Positions 22,521 to 34,448 of a stretch of 64,000 nucleotides of DNA are shown in pieces. The stretch covers positions 45,470,267 to 45,534,266 of the forward strand of contig CM055110.1 in assembly GCA_029204225.1 (NCBI GenBank), written 5' to 3'. The first letter of the stretch is position 1; each line of letters opens with the position of its first letter. The notes under the pieces were generated by a model. That model worked only from the letters and a program-made list of their open reading frames with translations, did not search any database and was not told the origin of the DNA. The position numbers were made by a program, and so were the translations under genes. This DNA is from Diphasiastrum complanatum (lineage: Eukaryota; Streptophyta; Lycopodiopsida; Lycopodiales; Lycopodiaceae).

Positions 22521-23155
22521 CTCTGATTGGCTACTGAAGTTTCATTAGGATCACGATCGTGACTGTCAAGATCACTTTGTGTTTCTTGAGGACAAGTTTT
22601 ATTTCCCAACTTAGGCATTTTACAAAAGCTAAGTTTAAAATACTTTATTTAATAAGTGTGCTCCATGGCACTTATTAGCCTAAGGCCAATGTTTGGACTC
22701 ACACACGCAAGATGCCAACTGGTCGCCTATTTCTAATACTTCTGACTCTCTACTTCAGTTATGTAGTATTTGGGCTTATCGCAGAAGCGGTTTGCCATAT
22801 TCTAGAATATTCCATGTCATACCCAGAATCGAACAACATGCGGAGTGGTGCATTCAAAGCTCTCTTCCAAAACTAGCCAAGATGTCATTTTTGTCAAAGG
22901 CTAGGGAGACCATTAAAGTTTCCCCTTTTGTACACCCTAGAAGCCCAAAATGTCAATGGCTAGTGGGTGTACCTCCCAATTTTTTAGCCTCCAAGGTGTT
23001 TTGGCATTTATTATCCAAGTTTTGGGTGAGGCTCTTTCTCAACCCCTATTTTTAGTAGGCGGCCTTCATTTTTGTTTGAGGACATTTATTTTTGGCCTTT
23101 CCTCAATTTTTCAAGGGCGTGCGCCTACTGCTCATTTTTATGGATTTTTGGTCTG
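22521..23155. other. No gene recognised
   Basis: Short frames here carry no motif I can support. The stretch lies between a Gypsy LTR-like region and the end of a Copia gag/protease relic. Confidence 0.5.
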
Positions 23156-24266
23156 CTAAGTAGCCACTTGGCCCGCCCATTCCGTTAATTGCCCGTAAAT
23201 TGCACAAACTTTGTTGTTATGATTTCTGTGATTCACATGAATCCATATTTCCCAGCCCGGTTTTACTCGAAATTTTTCTTTCTCGGTTTTTAAAGCCGAG
23301 AAATACTCCATCTTTCTTGTCATGTGGGAGCTAGCCGCACTATCTATCCACCAAGGGTCTTCTACTTTCATGCTTGAAGATGAAAAACTTGACATCATGA
23401 GGGAGTCTTCATGTGAACTCTCCTCTTCTTCTTGGCCTAGGTTTGCTTGGCTTTGGGCTTGCTTCCTCTTGAAGCACTCGGAGGCATAATGCCCCATCTT
23501 GCTACAAAAGTAGCACTTGATCTTTGACTTACCCTTCTTGGGCTTGCTTGACCTTGGAGTTGAAGATCCATCTTTATCTTCACCTTTGACTTGGTTCTTC
23601 TTGAATGCACCTCCTTTCCTTTGGATTTGCTTTTGCTCTTGATGAAAAGGGTTCTGTCATCTCCATCATTGAGTGAGAACTTCTCCATCCTTGACTTGAT
23701 GTGTTCTCCTACTCTCCTCGGCCATGAGGACTCCTTGGAGATCTTCAAGAGAGGGCAATCTGCCCATGATTGCATAGCTTTGCACCAAGCTAGAAAAATC
23801 CACACTTAGTCCATTCAAAATCAATTGAACAAGTTCACTCTCCTTCATAGAATCTCCTATGTAAGCAAGCTCCTTGTTTAAGTCTTTAACTCTTAAAACA
23901 TATGAATGACCACTCTCTCCCTTGGCTTGAAAGCATTGAAGGATTTGGTTCTTCAAGGATAACAATCTTGAAGTGTTCTTAGATTCATATAGCTTTTGAA
24001 GAGTTTTCCATGCTGAGGTGCAAGCACCTACCTCCTTACGAAGCTCATTTGCTACATTCATTTTGATACAATGGAGGGCAATCTTGCACCTCTTCTTGTA
24101 TCTTGTAGCTTCTTGAGGGTGAATGGGCTCATCCTCATCACCACTCACAATTTCCATTAGATCTTGCAAAACAAGAATAGACTCCATTCTTAGCTTCCGA
24201 ATAGAGTAATTATTAGCATTCAATCTATCATTTGGATCCAAGAGTTATGCATTTATGGAAGCCATC
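23156..24266 (-). mobile_element. Copia gag with zinc knuckle and protease start
   Basis: MASINA and a stop at about 24266 are followed by LLDPNDRLNANNYSIRKLRM, then ESILVLQDLMEIVSGDEDEP and the gag core (ALHCIKMNVANELRKE, LVQSYAIMGRLPSLEDL) to 23666. A frameshift moves the reading to a Lys/Ser-rich linker (23805-23530). The zinc knuckle CYFCSKMGHYASEC (about 23518-23477) and the protease start DPWWIDSAASSHMT (about 23360-23320) follow. Reading is then lost. It is dead, with one early stop and one frameshift, but it is the best preserved gag of its subfamily here and the one to which the relic at 1-540 compares. Confidence 0.9.
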
Positions 24267-25508
24267 TCTCTCTAGTCAAGAGCTTGATCACAAAAATTTA
24301 TGCAACATAAAAATGATTGAAAATCTAGCTATCCCACTACCTAGGGACTTGAGAAAGCTCAAACCATGACCTCTCAACAAGATCCTACCTGATCTTTAGC
24401 TAAAATACAACAAAAATGGAAACTAGCTTGAATTGGAATGAAAATTGGATCTAGAATTGCCTCCTCCTTGATCTTGACTTCACAAGGTACTTGGATCCAT
24501 CTAACCTGAACCAAAAGGAATAAAGTGCACATAAATGCCTCTTCAAATCATCCCTATAAATTAGGTTGAATCACTATGCAATAATCAATCCAAACTATTT
24601 ACCAAAACAAGCAAAAATGAACACAATCTTAGCTAGAATTGCATTCTAAATTATGACATGTATTTCTGTGTGCATTTGATTTTTGTGATGTGTCTATAAG
24701 TGACATGTTAATGAGAGAGTGCTTACCAACGACTTATGCATAAGGGTGAAAAGTCTCTAGTGTCATCCGTTCCACTTAAAAGTGGTGCATGGTATCACAT
24801 GTGCCATGGCAAGGTAGTTTAGTGTCATATGTTTTTTTTCTAGGAGTTGATGTGCATTCAAGATTTTAACATCGCATCTTACTTGTAGCTCACAACAATG
24901 TAGTATTAATAGCATGGGTATATCCACATAGATTTTATGATACTTCCATCATATGCTGGTGAGTTAACAATCCAGATTTGGTTGTGGTGAATAATTTTGA
25001 GATAATGATCATGAGATTCACAAGATCACGATTATGTAAAATTTAATTTCACATGTTTTTGAATGGTTTGTAGTGCATCTTTCACTTTTATTAGCATTTT
25101 TGAAGATCAATATCATATTTACTTTCATTTAAATTTGTGTATTTTCTTGTAGACTTATCTATTATATATAATTATAGTCAATCGAAATCGTTGTAGCATA
25201 CTTTTCATGTACTTATTATTTAATTTGTGGGTGTGCATACTACAAATGAAAATATATAGTATGTTTCAAAAAGACACGCATGTGCACACACACGTGCACA
25301 TTTCTACACAAAAAAGCATATTGTGTAAGGCTAAAGCATGTGTATAATAGAAAGGCATACTATTTGTGAGGCTAGAGTGTAAGTATGCCATGTGTGAGGC
25401 TCAAGCACATACACATAAACCTACTATTCACTTAGAGCAAAATATATGGCAAATCTCACTTTATTATGTTCATGTTCACCACATATTTCAAGTTTCTCAC
25501 CACATATT
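24267..25508. other. No gene recognised; loose GTGAGGCT repeats
   Basis: AT-rich, with no supported frame. At 25255-25420 there is a cluster of related words (GCATACTATTTGTGAGGCTA, ATGTGTGAGGCTCAAG), probably a decayed local repeat. The right end precedes a Copia integrase fragment. Confidence 0.5.
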
Positions 25509-25735
25509 TCAAGTTTCTTGATATGTGAGCCTTGTTGGCTCCATTCTTACCCTTGATAATCTTCTAGGCATGATAGGTTGACTTGGTTCAAGCTCCTCCT
25601 CAAAATCAAGACCATCTTGATTCTCGGACACTATCCTCTTGGTTGTTAAGATGGTTGAGCCATCATCAAGCTTGTGCATCTTGTATTCATCAAAGATTAC
25701 ATCTCTAGATACCACCACCATTTTCTAAAATTATG
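25509..25735 (-). mobile_element. Copia integrase C-terminal fragment
   Basis: The minus strand reads MVVVSRDVIFDEYKMHKLDD, then GLDFEEELEPSQPIMPRRLS. The V-SRDVIFDE motif is the hallmark of the Copia integrase C-terminus before the linker to reverse transcriptase. No other part of the element is attached. Confidence 0.88.
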
Positions 25736-25739
25736 ATGT

Positions 25740-26805
25740 TTTAAAAGGCGGGACTTCAAGTTGACTCTCAATTAGAAGAGTACTCTTCATACAACGTAAG
25801 TGAGCAAAAGGCTCTATTTTTTGCTTCGCCTTCTATGTCAACGTGGAAAAAAGTGCTGATTTATTGTCGTGCCACCCTTCTAATATACTTTGTTGTGGAA
25901 TGTAGCAATGAAGAGGAAAAAACACAGATCTTGTGAGTGTACTTGGAGACGATTTTGAGAACATATGGCTCATTGTAAGAACTTATCGCAGAGGTCATTG
26001 TAAGAACCTTATCATAGAGGTCATTGTTTGTTGGGTGCACATTGATTATCTTGAGAAGATTGCAAAGTTCAACCTTGCTTTTGAGCAGTAAAGATTGACA
26101 TTTTGTATAGAAGCAGCCTTTCAAAATCACCCGACTAGTTGTAAGAATCTTATCACATAGCTTAGTTTTGTTGGGTGCACATTGATCGTCTCAAGGACTG
26201 CCATGCAAGACCTTGCTTTCTAGTGCCTACCTAAAATTTGGACGACCACAAAATCAGGAATCGAATTTTTTGTGGCTTTTCGGACTTTGTGTGTAGCATG
26301 ATGTTTAGGGTTGTATATAATATTCTCCTTACAATTTCAGTGAATAATCTTCCAATTGTAAATAACAAATCATGAATACTTGGTCACTCTTTATCATCCA
26401 TCACACTAGATCTCATTGATTGTAAATTGAGGCAGTGTGGTGTTTTGATGGTAGCAATGATTTATCATTGCACATTTCATGCAGGAAATACAATCTAAGA
26501 TTGAAAAGCACTTACCATCAAGAGATGCTATACATGGGGCTGAAGGAAAAAAGAATTTGAACCTTTGATTCCTGGTATACTTTTGTGGAAGTACAAGGTT
26601 CTATATATCACTATTCAAAACATAAACTACTTGGTAGAAGTTGCTTCTCCATGAACAATTTGGCATTTTTTTTGCATCAAATGATTCTTCGTATACTTGT
26701 GTGGAATCATAGGGCTTTACTATATGTATCTGTACAATGTACACTTGATCGAAATGGCTTCTTGATGAATAATTTTGCTTCTCACACATTAGGAAGCAAG
26801 CTCTA
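25740..26805. other. NAGS 3' flank with diverged repeats
   Basis: No gene is seen. Bases 25975-26060 and 26145-26215 share GTAAGAA..TTATC and GTTGGGTGCACATTGAT, a diverged duplication. Bases 26574-26672 and 26691-26782 are another pair (GTATACTT.TGTGGAA, GGCTTCTTGATGAATAAT). The 26600-26800 part lies directly after the NAGS stop and may be its 3' untranslated region. Confidence 0.5.
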
Positions 26806-26968
26806 TCAATAGATGCTTAACTCGTGCTCCATCCCATATGGTGCCTCTTGAATACCAGATAGCAAGTATTTGATGTAGTACTTTGAGCCACGAGCTAAAT
26901 CTATGCTCATCTGTTTTTTTTCAGGTATCAGGTCAATGTTGCAACTTAGAAACCCATGATGCACAAAC
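26806..26968 (-). CDS. NAGS: NAGS exon 10 (terminal)
   Basis: Acceptor CACATGCAG, then FVHHGFLSCNIDLIPEKKQM through DLARGSKYYIKYLLSGIQ, and a short extra tail to TGA at 26806-26808. The conserved SKYY motif near the C-terminus of plant NAGS is present. Confidence 0.92.
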
Positions 26969-29900
26969 CTGCATGTGAATGATTTGATCCAAGTCACAAA
27001 TACCATCTTAGGAAATAGCCTGAGCTTGATAACAGCAAATTCTCCACCAGATTGCATTGGCACTATTAAATGTCTAGACAGGCAAAAAGCTTGGCAGAAT
27101 GATTCTCTTATTGGCCTATTCCACTTTTTAAAATGCTACTAGATGTACAATATACTAGCCCCCATCTGATTGTAAGAGTTAAAGATCCATTAGAATGTAA
27201 AAGATCAGCTTTAGAAATGGTGAACCATGTCTGTCATATGATTGGAATGCTTACCAATCAGCAGTCCGAGTTGTCAGTAAGAAAATTCTGTCCAATCCCA
27301 ACTTAGCCGCCTTTTTCTCCAGGTAATCTACACAGAAATAAGAAATGCAAGTGACTATGCTGCTCGTACCTTTTTGACAAGACAAATGCTATGACAAGGA
27401 TTGACAATCCTAAGAGTAGTTCATTTATTCTCTGAAGCTACTCATCATGGATCTTTTGGCTCTTAGCTTAAACTCAAGAGTATTGAATTAACAAGTGTAG
27501 GAAGCAAAATGATAAACTTTCTGTAACTAATTCATGAACCAGAGATTTGCATTCTTTAGTCAGCAAACACAATTACAAGCAGTTAACTACCACCAGTAGA
27601 AACAGTTAGATAATAAAAGAAGCAACATTTTTTGACCCTTGAGAAGAACTCTCATACTATCTTTTGGATACAAAAGTCAGATAGAGACCAAGAAGGGAAG
27701 AGAGACGAGAAAATTCCCTACACCTGACAGTTTTAACAATGTTGAAATATAACCTCTTAAGAAAAAAGTGATTTTAAACTGCTAGCATTTTTATGACTAT
27801 AGCCTTAGTGCATGGAACATGAGAAGGCAAGCAATTGGCATGCCAATCAGTGTTCACTTGATTCACATCATAGAATTTTCAGCTGTAAAAAATGCAAAAA
27901 ATGTGCTCCAGGAAAGAAAAATAAGTTAGTGGACCTGCCTTGCTGCCAGCAATCACTTTTAGTTAATTAGGCTCCTTGGGACTGCTTTTAGATGGTCTTA
28001 ACAAGAACAAGTGTGAAGGTACCATCATTATCTAATCTCGACCATTCTCTAACTATTCATTTTTTGTTCATTTTGAAGTTATCAAAGCTACTATAACTTT
28101 GAGCATTCAATCAACCTGTGGGAAAAATGATGTTTGTTAGTGGAAAACTTTGGCTAATAATACTGATGAAATGAGGAATTTTGAAAGATAGACATATATG
28201 AGATGAAAAGTCATAAGTGAGAATCCATAGTGAAGATAGGACAACCTGAGTTCATAAACAGAGTACCAACGGCGTTGGTGGCGAGAATAATTACTGAGTA
28301 ATCCTCAAACAAACAAAGGTGGATCTACTTCACCTCCTCCCAAAAACTGTGTTTTCGGTTTTTTATTCTAAAAAGTTGGAAAGAGAGGTTCTCTGATTCT
28401 AAGAAAGCATACAAGGTGTTGCCGAATCCTACTACAATTATACATAGTTGTGAGCATTAATGGCTTCCACACTAAGGCTATCCATGCATAAAGTACAACT
28501 AACTACTTACCAAGTAAGTCATCTCCCACTCCACGACCGCGCCACTCTTTAGCAACAACAAAAGCTGCAACTTCACCACATTTTTCATTGTTGTATGGAA
28601 AAAGGGCGCTACATGCAATTAGGATGCCATCCTTCTCTACCACTGTGAAGGACAAAAGCTCTTCAAGGAGCTGCAGAAAGTCATGCAAACAATATTGGCT
28701 TGTCAGTAATCCAGTGGAGAATATTGACAAGGGAATTTTAGTGGCTTGCAAATGTGCTAGTAAAGAGATTTTTGTGAGTTTAACTGGAAACACGAAGTAT
28801 GATTACTAACAAGAAAGATAAAAGTGAGCCACCAAACCTGATCAGATGGACGGTTCACCAGCGTGCCACTTTCTACCAAAGGTTGCAATAGATACTTTAT
28901 TCTGGGAAAATCACCAGCCATTGCTGGACGAATAATATAGTCCTTGTCACTGTTTGAAGCCATAAATATTAGGTTAACTTTTACTAGTGTTAATAAACGA
29001 CATCACACCACTTCAAAGAGATGGTCCATCTTAACACCGAAGGTTATCTTATACCGTGCAGAATGGATCGTTCCAACCACTGTTCCATACGGAAAGCTCC
29101 TTTTTTTAGTTTTCTTTTCAGTTCTTAAAAAAATTCTTATCCCACATCAGTACTGAGCATAAAACATGCATACAATTACTAGTAAAAATACAACCACTGT
29201 TCCATATGGAAAGCTCCTTTTTTTAGTTTTCTTTTCAGTTCTTAAAAAAATTCTTATCCCACATCAGTACTGAGCATAAAACATGCATACCATTACTAGT
29301 AAAAATACAACCACTGTTCCATACGGAAAGCTCCTTTTTTTAGTTTTCTTTTCAGTTCTTAAAAAAATTCTTATCCCGCATCAGTACTGAGCATAAAAGA
29401 TGCATACAATTACTAGTAAAAATACAGTCCCGTAGTGCTATTATTTTTGCAGAAACACACTTTTATACTGCAAGATTCAACGAAAAACTTTATAGTCATA
29501 TTACTTGCTCAATTTACTGAGAATTGCTAATTACCTGCTATTTTTCACCAGACACTATCCCAAACCAAAACCCAGAGACAGACAGAAAGACAGAGAAACT
29601 ACAAGTTGTTTTGAAACTGATCTTGTCCCTCTCTGATGCTCCAAATACCCCATATAATAATAGCGTGCAGCCGTACTAATGCAGAATGAAACATACTAGG
29701 CCCAAAGGCACAGGACAGGTATCCTCGATACTAAGATCTATTAAGCAGGATGATCAGCTGCCGTCAATGGATCCACATCAAAAATCTATAATTAGGATAT
29801 TACTCAATATCTTAGAAGCCCGTTCTGTACGTTCCGGAACGTACTGGGTCGGAACGAGTTTATTTACAATGTAAAAAAATAAATACAATACGCTGGTTTT

Positions 29901-32900
29901 CCACGAAATCTATTGAGGTAACACCCTGCTAGCCCGCAACTTCACCATTTCACAACAGCGAGCAGGGAACACTGATGTGCTAAGATAACAGAACTATCAG
30001 ACAATTCAAATAGCGCACCACTAACGTCATACAAGGCTTTTTCATGCTTTATTTCTTGCCAATCATTATGCACATGTCATCATAGATTCTGTAGCTGTAA
30101 GGTAGATGTGTAGCAAGTGCTATTCTTAAACATAATTGACCAACCTCTTTCAGTAAACTATATCTTTTGTATGACACACTTCAGCTTCTTAGCATTCGTT
30201 TTTCTCGTTCGTCACTAGAATTTCACAAGAAAATGATCATTCGTTGCATACTTCTAGCTTCTGCATACACCAACTCTTCTCTCAGATAAATACCGCTCGA
30301 AGTTAGAGCCATGTGATTATTGATAATTCTGTTATCTTAGCACATCAGTGTTCCCTCATCAGTATGACGTTAGTGGTGCGCTATTTGAATTATCAGGTAA
30401 AGCTTCAAAGAAAAAAAAGAGCGGATTAAATATTGAAGTGTAGTGTATAAAAAATACGTTTTTTTTTTCAAGGGTCCGTTCCGGAACGGGCAACTAAGCT
30501 CAATATAACCCACAGGACTGCTTGTCAATAGGGTGAATTCTCGATTTTGTGAAGTAACATCACCACAGATAAAAAAAATATGCAGAAAAGGATTCAGTCA
30601 TGGATAAAACTGGTGAAATTTTGCTTTTTTATGAAGCGTAGAGTTACTTTTATAAACGCCATATTCTGAAGTCCAAGTTATGTTTTGAACAACATAGTTT
30701 CACGTTTATCAGAGCTTTGAATTCAGTTCAAACATAAGTACATTTCGTTTAAGACCTTGCAGGCTCATAAAACGAGACTTTAGCATGCCATATGCAAACG
30801 TTTCCTCCAAACAAAGTCTTACTTGAAACTTCAATGCAAGCAACCATCCAGATAGAGAGGAATATTGTTTTGATGGTCCAGTTCCTTACACGGGTTTATG
30901 TTCTTGTTCATGCCTAGTCTTATCTCAACTCAAACTCATACATCATCCACATCCTCCCATCATTAATTCAAGGTCACGTCCCTGCCCTCCCCGCCCCTTT
31001 TTGTATCATGTTAATGCAATAGATTGACAAATAACTTCTCCAACTGAATCGAACTCTTCACCAGAATCAATGGTTACTTTCCTACAACCCTCTTAAATCT
31101 TTTATCTAATGTCATGTCAATTATGACTTTGATCACTACTTTTCTTGACATTCAATCACTCATCAACCATATCTGCACTTACAAATTCTTGCACTGCTTC
31201 TTCCCCGTCTCTGATCCTCGTCGCACTCATGATGCTATTCTAAAAGCCTTATTACAGCTAGGAAAAAATCTTCTAGTGAAGGTCATCACCTTTGCACCAT
31301 CGAAATTCCTCCTGTTTATCTTGCCAAACTATAGTTCGAATTCATTTGTCCTCACAAACCCCATTTTGTCTGGTGAATGGTGAGTTTTGATTTTATAAAT
31401 TTCAATGTGCTACCAACCAATAGTGATGGCAAAGGTTTAGGGCTGAAGTGGACAAATCTAACACAGTAAGCAAGAAGAAAGAGGATGGGGGATGATGAGA
31501 TTGAGGCTTTAGGTGAAGGTTTTCAAAACTGGAGAAGAAGGTGGAACCTGAGCACTGATGAGAAAGACAAAAAAGAAGATCCATGGAATGGAAGATATTA
31601 TTGGCAATATTCCCACATTGATGAATTTTGAACCTCTGTGCTTCTTTCTCAGAGCAGTTGGCAAAAATGATGCATCATGTTTGCTCCTACAAAAGATGAG
31701 GCTTTTTCTGGGTCTTTTAAGACACTTGGGACACCGTTCCCATTGATGCATACATCCAGTGTCCTCCATAATAATATTAACACATGAGCAATCCGCAAAA
31801 GTTATTCGTTTCTTTTGAGACTACATAGATTGATCAAGAAATATACCTTGATACCATTGCCCCGACTCCATCTCGTGAATAAAGTTCAAGTAAAAGTGCA
31901 CCTTCCACTGTGGCATCTACAAGTTGGACACGTCGCACTCCTCCCTTTATGAACATAAACAATGAGAGATGTGAGTCATAAGTGTGGCAAAAACTTAACC
32001 TAAGAACATTGACATGCAAAAATGACCATATCAAATTTAAATAATCTTACTACAAACAACTGGTCACTGAGCACATACACAATGATCTTCTTGAAACAAC
32101 ATTAAGCACTACTGATGATCAAAATAGTGCCAAGAAGAGCAGATGACGTACACGACATGCAAAGGCTGCAGCTGTCAACTCAGACAAATACCCATAAGTC
32201 CTACTCAGCCTTTCTTCACCACCGATAGCAAATCCTTGCCCTTTTGTCTTGATATAATTAGCATTCAAGGAGCCTTCAGTGTTCACAGAGCTATTAGCAT
32301 CTATTTGGAAGCACGTATTTTGCTCAAAACCATTAACATTGAAGCTGCTTAGACTTCTAGGAGTAACACTTTGTTCTCCAGAGAACAATTTGTCTAACCC
32401 AAGTCTTTTCAGATAATCTAGACCAGCAACCACCTCAACATAGTCTCTTGCAGCACAGCTCGGACTGGCTTCAGCTCTCTTCCGTATCATCTGATCTGCT
32501 TCTTGAATTGTTATGTGTCGCAAAGGCTGATTGTTCTCGTTTAGGATTGTTCCATTGAGTAGACATAAAAGCTTATCAGCTTGTAAAGCTATTGCACAAG
32601 CAGTTGCCACCTCATATGTGCTGCATACAAAAAAAATTTATGTTTCAGAGAGGTTAGCCTTTATGAATTTTCAAAAACCTAAGATAACATGCAAACAGCA
32701 ATGCACCTGTATGATAGATTTCTGTTACAGAGATAAACAGTCCACTAAGTATAGATTAGTCGTTTGCAAGTTCCGAAGGATTGAAATATTTCAGTAAGAC
32801 CAAGTTTCTGGAACAGAGGTGTTGCCATATCCTCAAGTATGAAGTTAAATTCACTTTCCCATGAGGGGAAAAAATATGAGATTCTAGTTCAGATAATTGC

Positions 32901-34392
32901 TAAACATGCCTTTAACCTATTCTAAAGTGCCAAATATAAGCAACAATTTAGATTACATAATATTGTCTTTAACTTCAAACAACTCACCGAACTTATAGCA
33001 ATGTATTCCACTGATCCCTGTAAACCCCAGACCCCAGACTATATTGAATGTAAGCTCACTATAAGGCGTCCAGAGGTTTCATGTGGAAATAGGCACATAT
33101 AATTCTCTTGATGGGGACATTTGCTGATTATGAGGCTATTATTTCCACTAGTGATTGACTTCATAATGAATCGGAATATGGTCCCTATTATAAGATATTT
33201 TGGATGGGGCCATTTGGACTCTAAAATTAAGTGCCACATTCCTAGGAGGCTTTCTCTGAACTTAGTACTACAAAAGCCCAATAGACAGTCTTCTATATGC
33301 TTTTACGCTTCCACATTTACACAATACAATCCTTGTATGGCAAGGATTGCTGAAAACCTGCAACGACTAGCTAAGCCAGCCACTTCTCTGATATTCGCTA
33401 AATTTCTCCTGAAGGTAAAGCACAATAACAAAGAGAACTGCTATTACATAGTTCACTTATACTGCTTCACACACAATCTTGGGTTATCGGACAAAAGAAG
33501 TTCCATATCCATTCTGCCACTTCTTGGAATTGGGGAAAAGAGACAGAAAATTTTTCGATATTACACTAGACAGCTTTTAGAAGTCCCATATCCAGCAGAC
33601 TTCAACCAAAACCTTATGCTCCATGTCATAACTGTTTCTGGTTCCCAATGCCTGTGCATTAGTTACAGAAATATGGTTCTCCTTGACTTTGTTGTGAATA
33701 CATGAGAAAAGGGATCACATAAGTACAGGAAAAAAAAATGAGATGCTGAGAAACCAGAACAAAGAAACGCTTTGAAGCGACTGTGACCAAGAGAATAGAA
33801 TATCAAGCTTGTCGTCCCTCCAACACTAGTTGGCGATCAAGTGCATGTTCCTCCAACCTTACAGGCTACTATAGTCTGATATCTATATATATATACATAC
33901 ATACATACATACATACATACGTACATATATATATATATATATATATATACTAGTAAAGAGTGCCCGTCGTTGATGGGCAATGGAGGCCGATCTTCATAGA
34001 AATGCATTTTTATTTTCAACCTTTCCCGTGAAAAGTCTGATAATTTAAAAAATCCTTAGAGCACCTTTCAAATTTTTGATAATGAAGGTCTCATTTTAAC
34101 ACCTTTCACCATGAAAGTATGTACATGCACTTCAAAACACTATGTGTGTTGGTGAAGGATAATTTGAATTTGGAGTGGGCCCCTTAGATGCATTCATGGG
34201 GAGGAGGGCCATGCATCATTCCCCATACATGCATCCTCCTCCCGAAGTTTTTTAGTTAGAAAAAGCTCATGCATGGGTGAGGGGAGGAGGATGCATGGGT
34301 GCACCCATACACATGTGCAAAACTATACATAAGTTTAAATATATATATATAGATATATATTAGCGTTCCCCAGAACGCTGGGCTGGCGGGAG

Positions 34393-34448
<56 letters not shown>

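Noticed and set aside
33121-33705. 194-residue plus-strand frame in NAGS intron 4
   Set aside because: No domain, no repeated family wording and intron-like composition. It is probably chance in AT-rich DNA.
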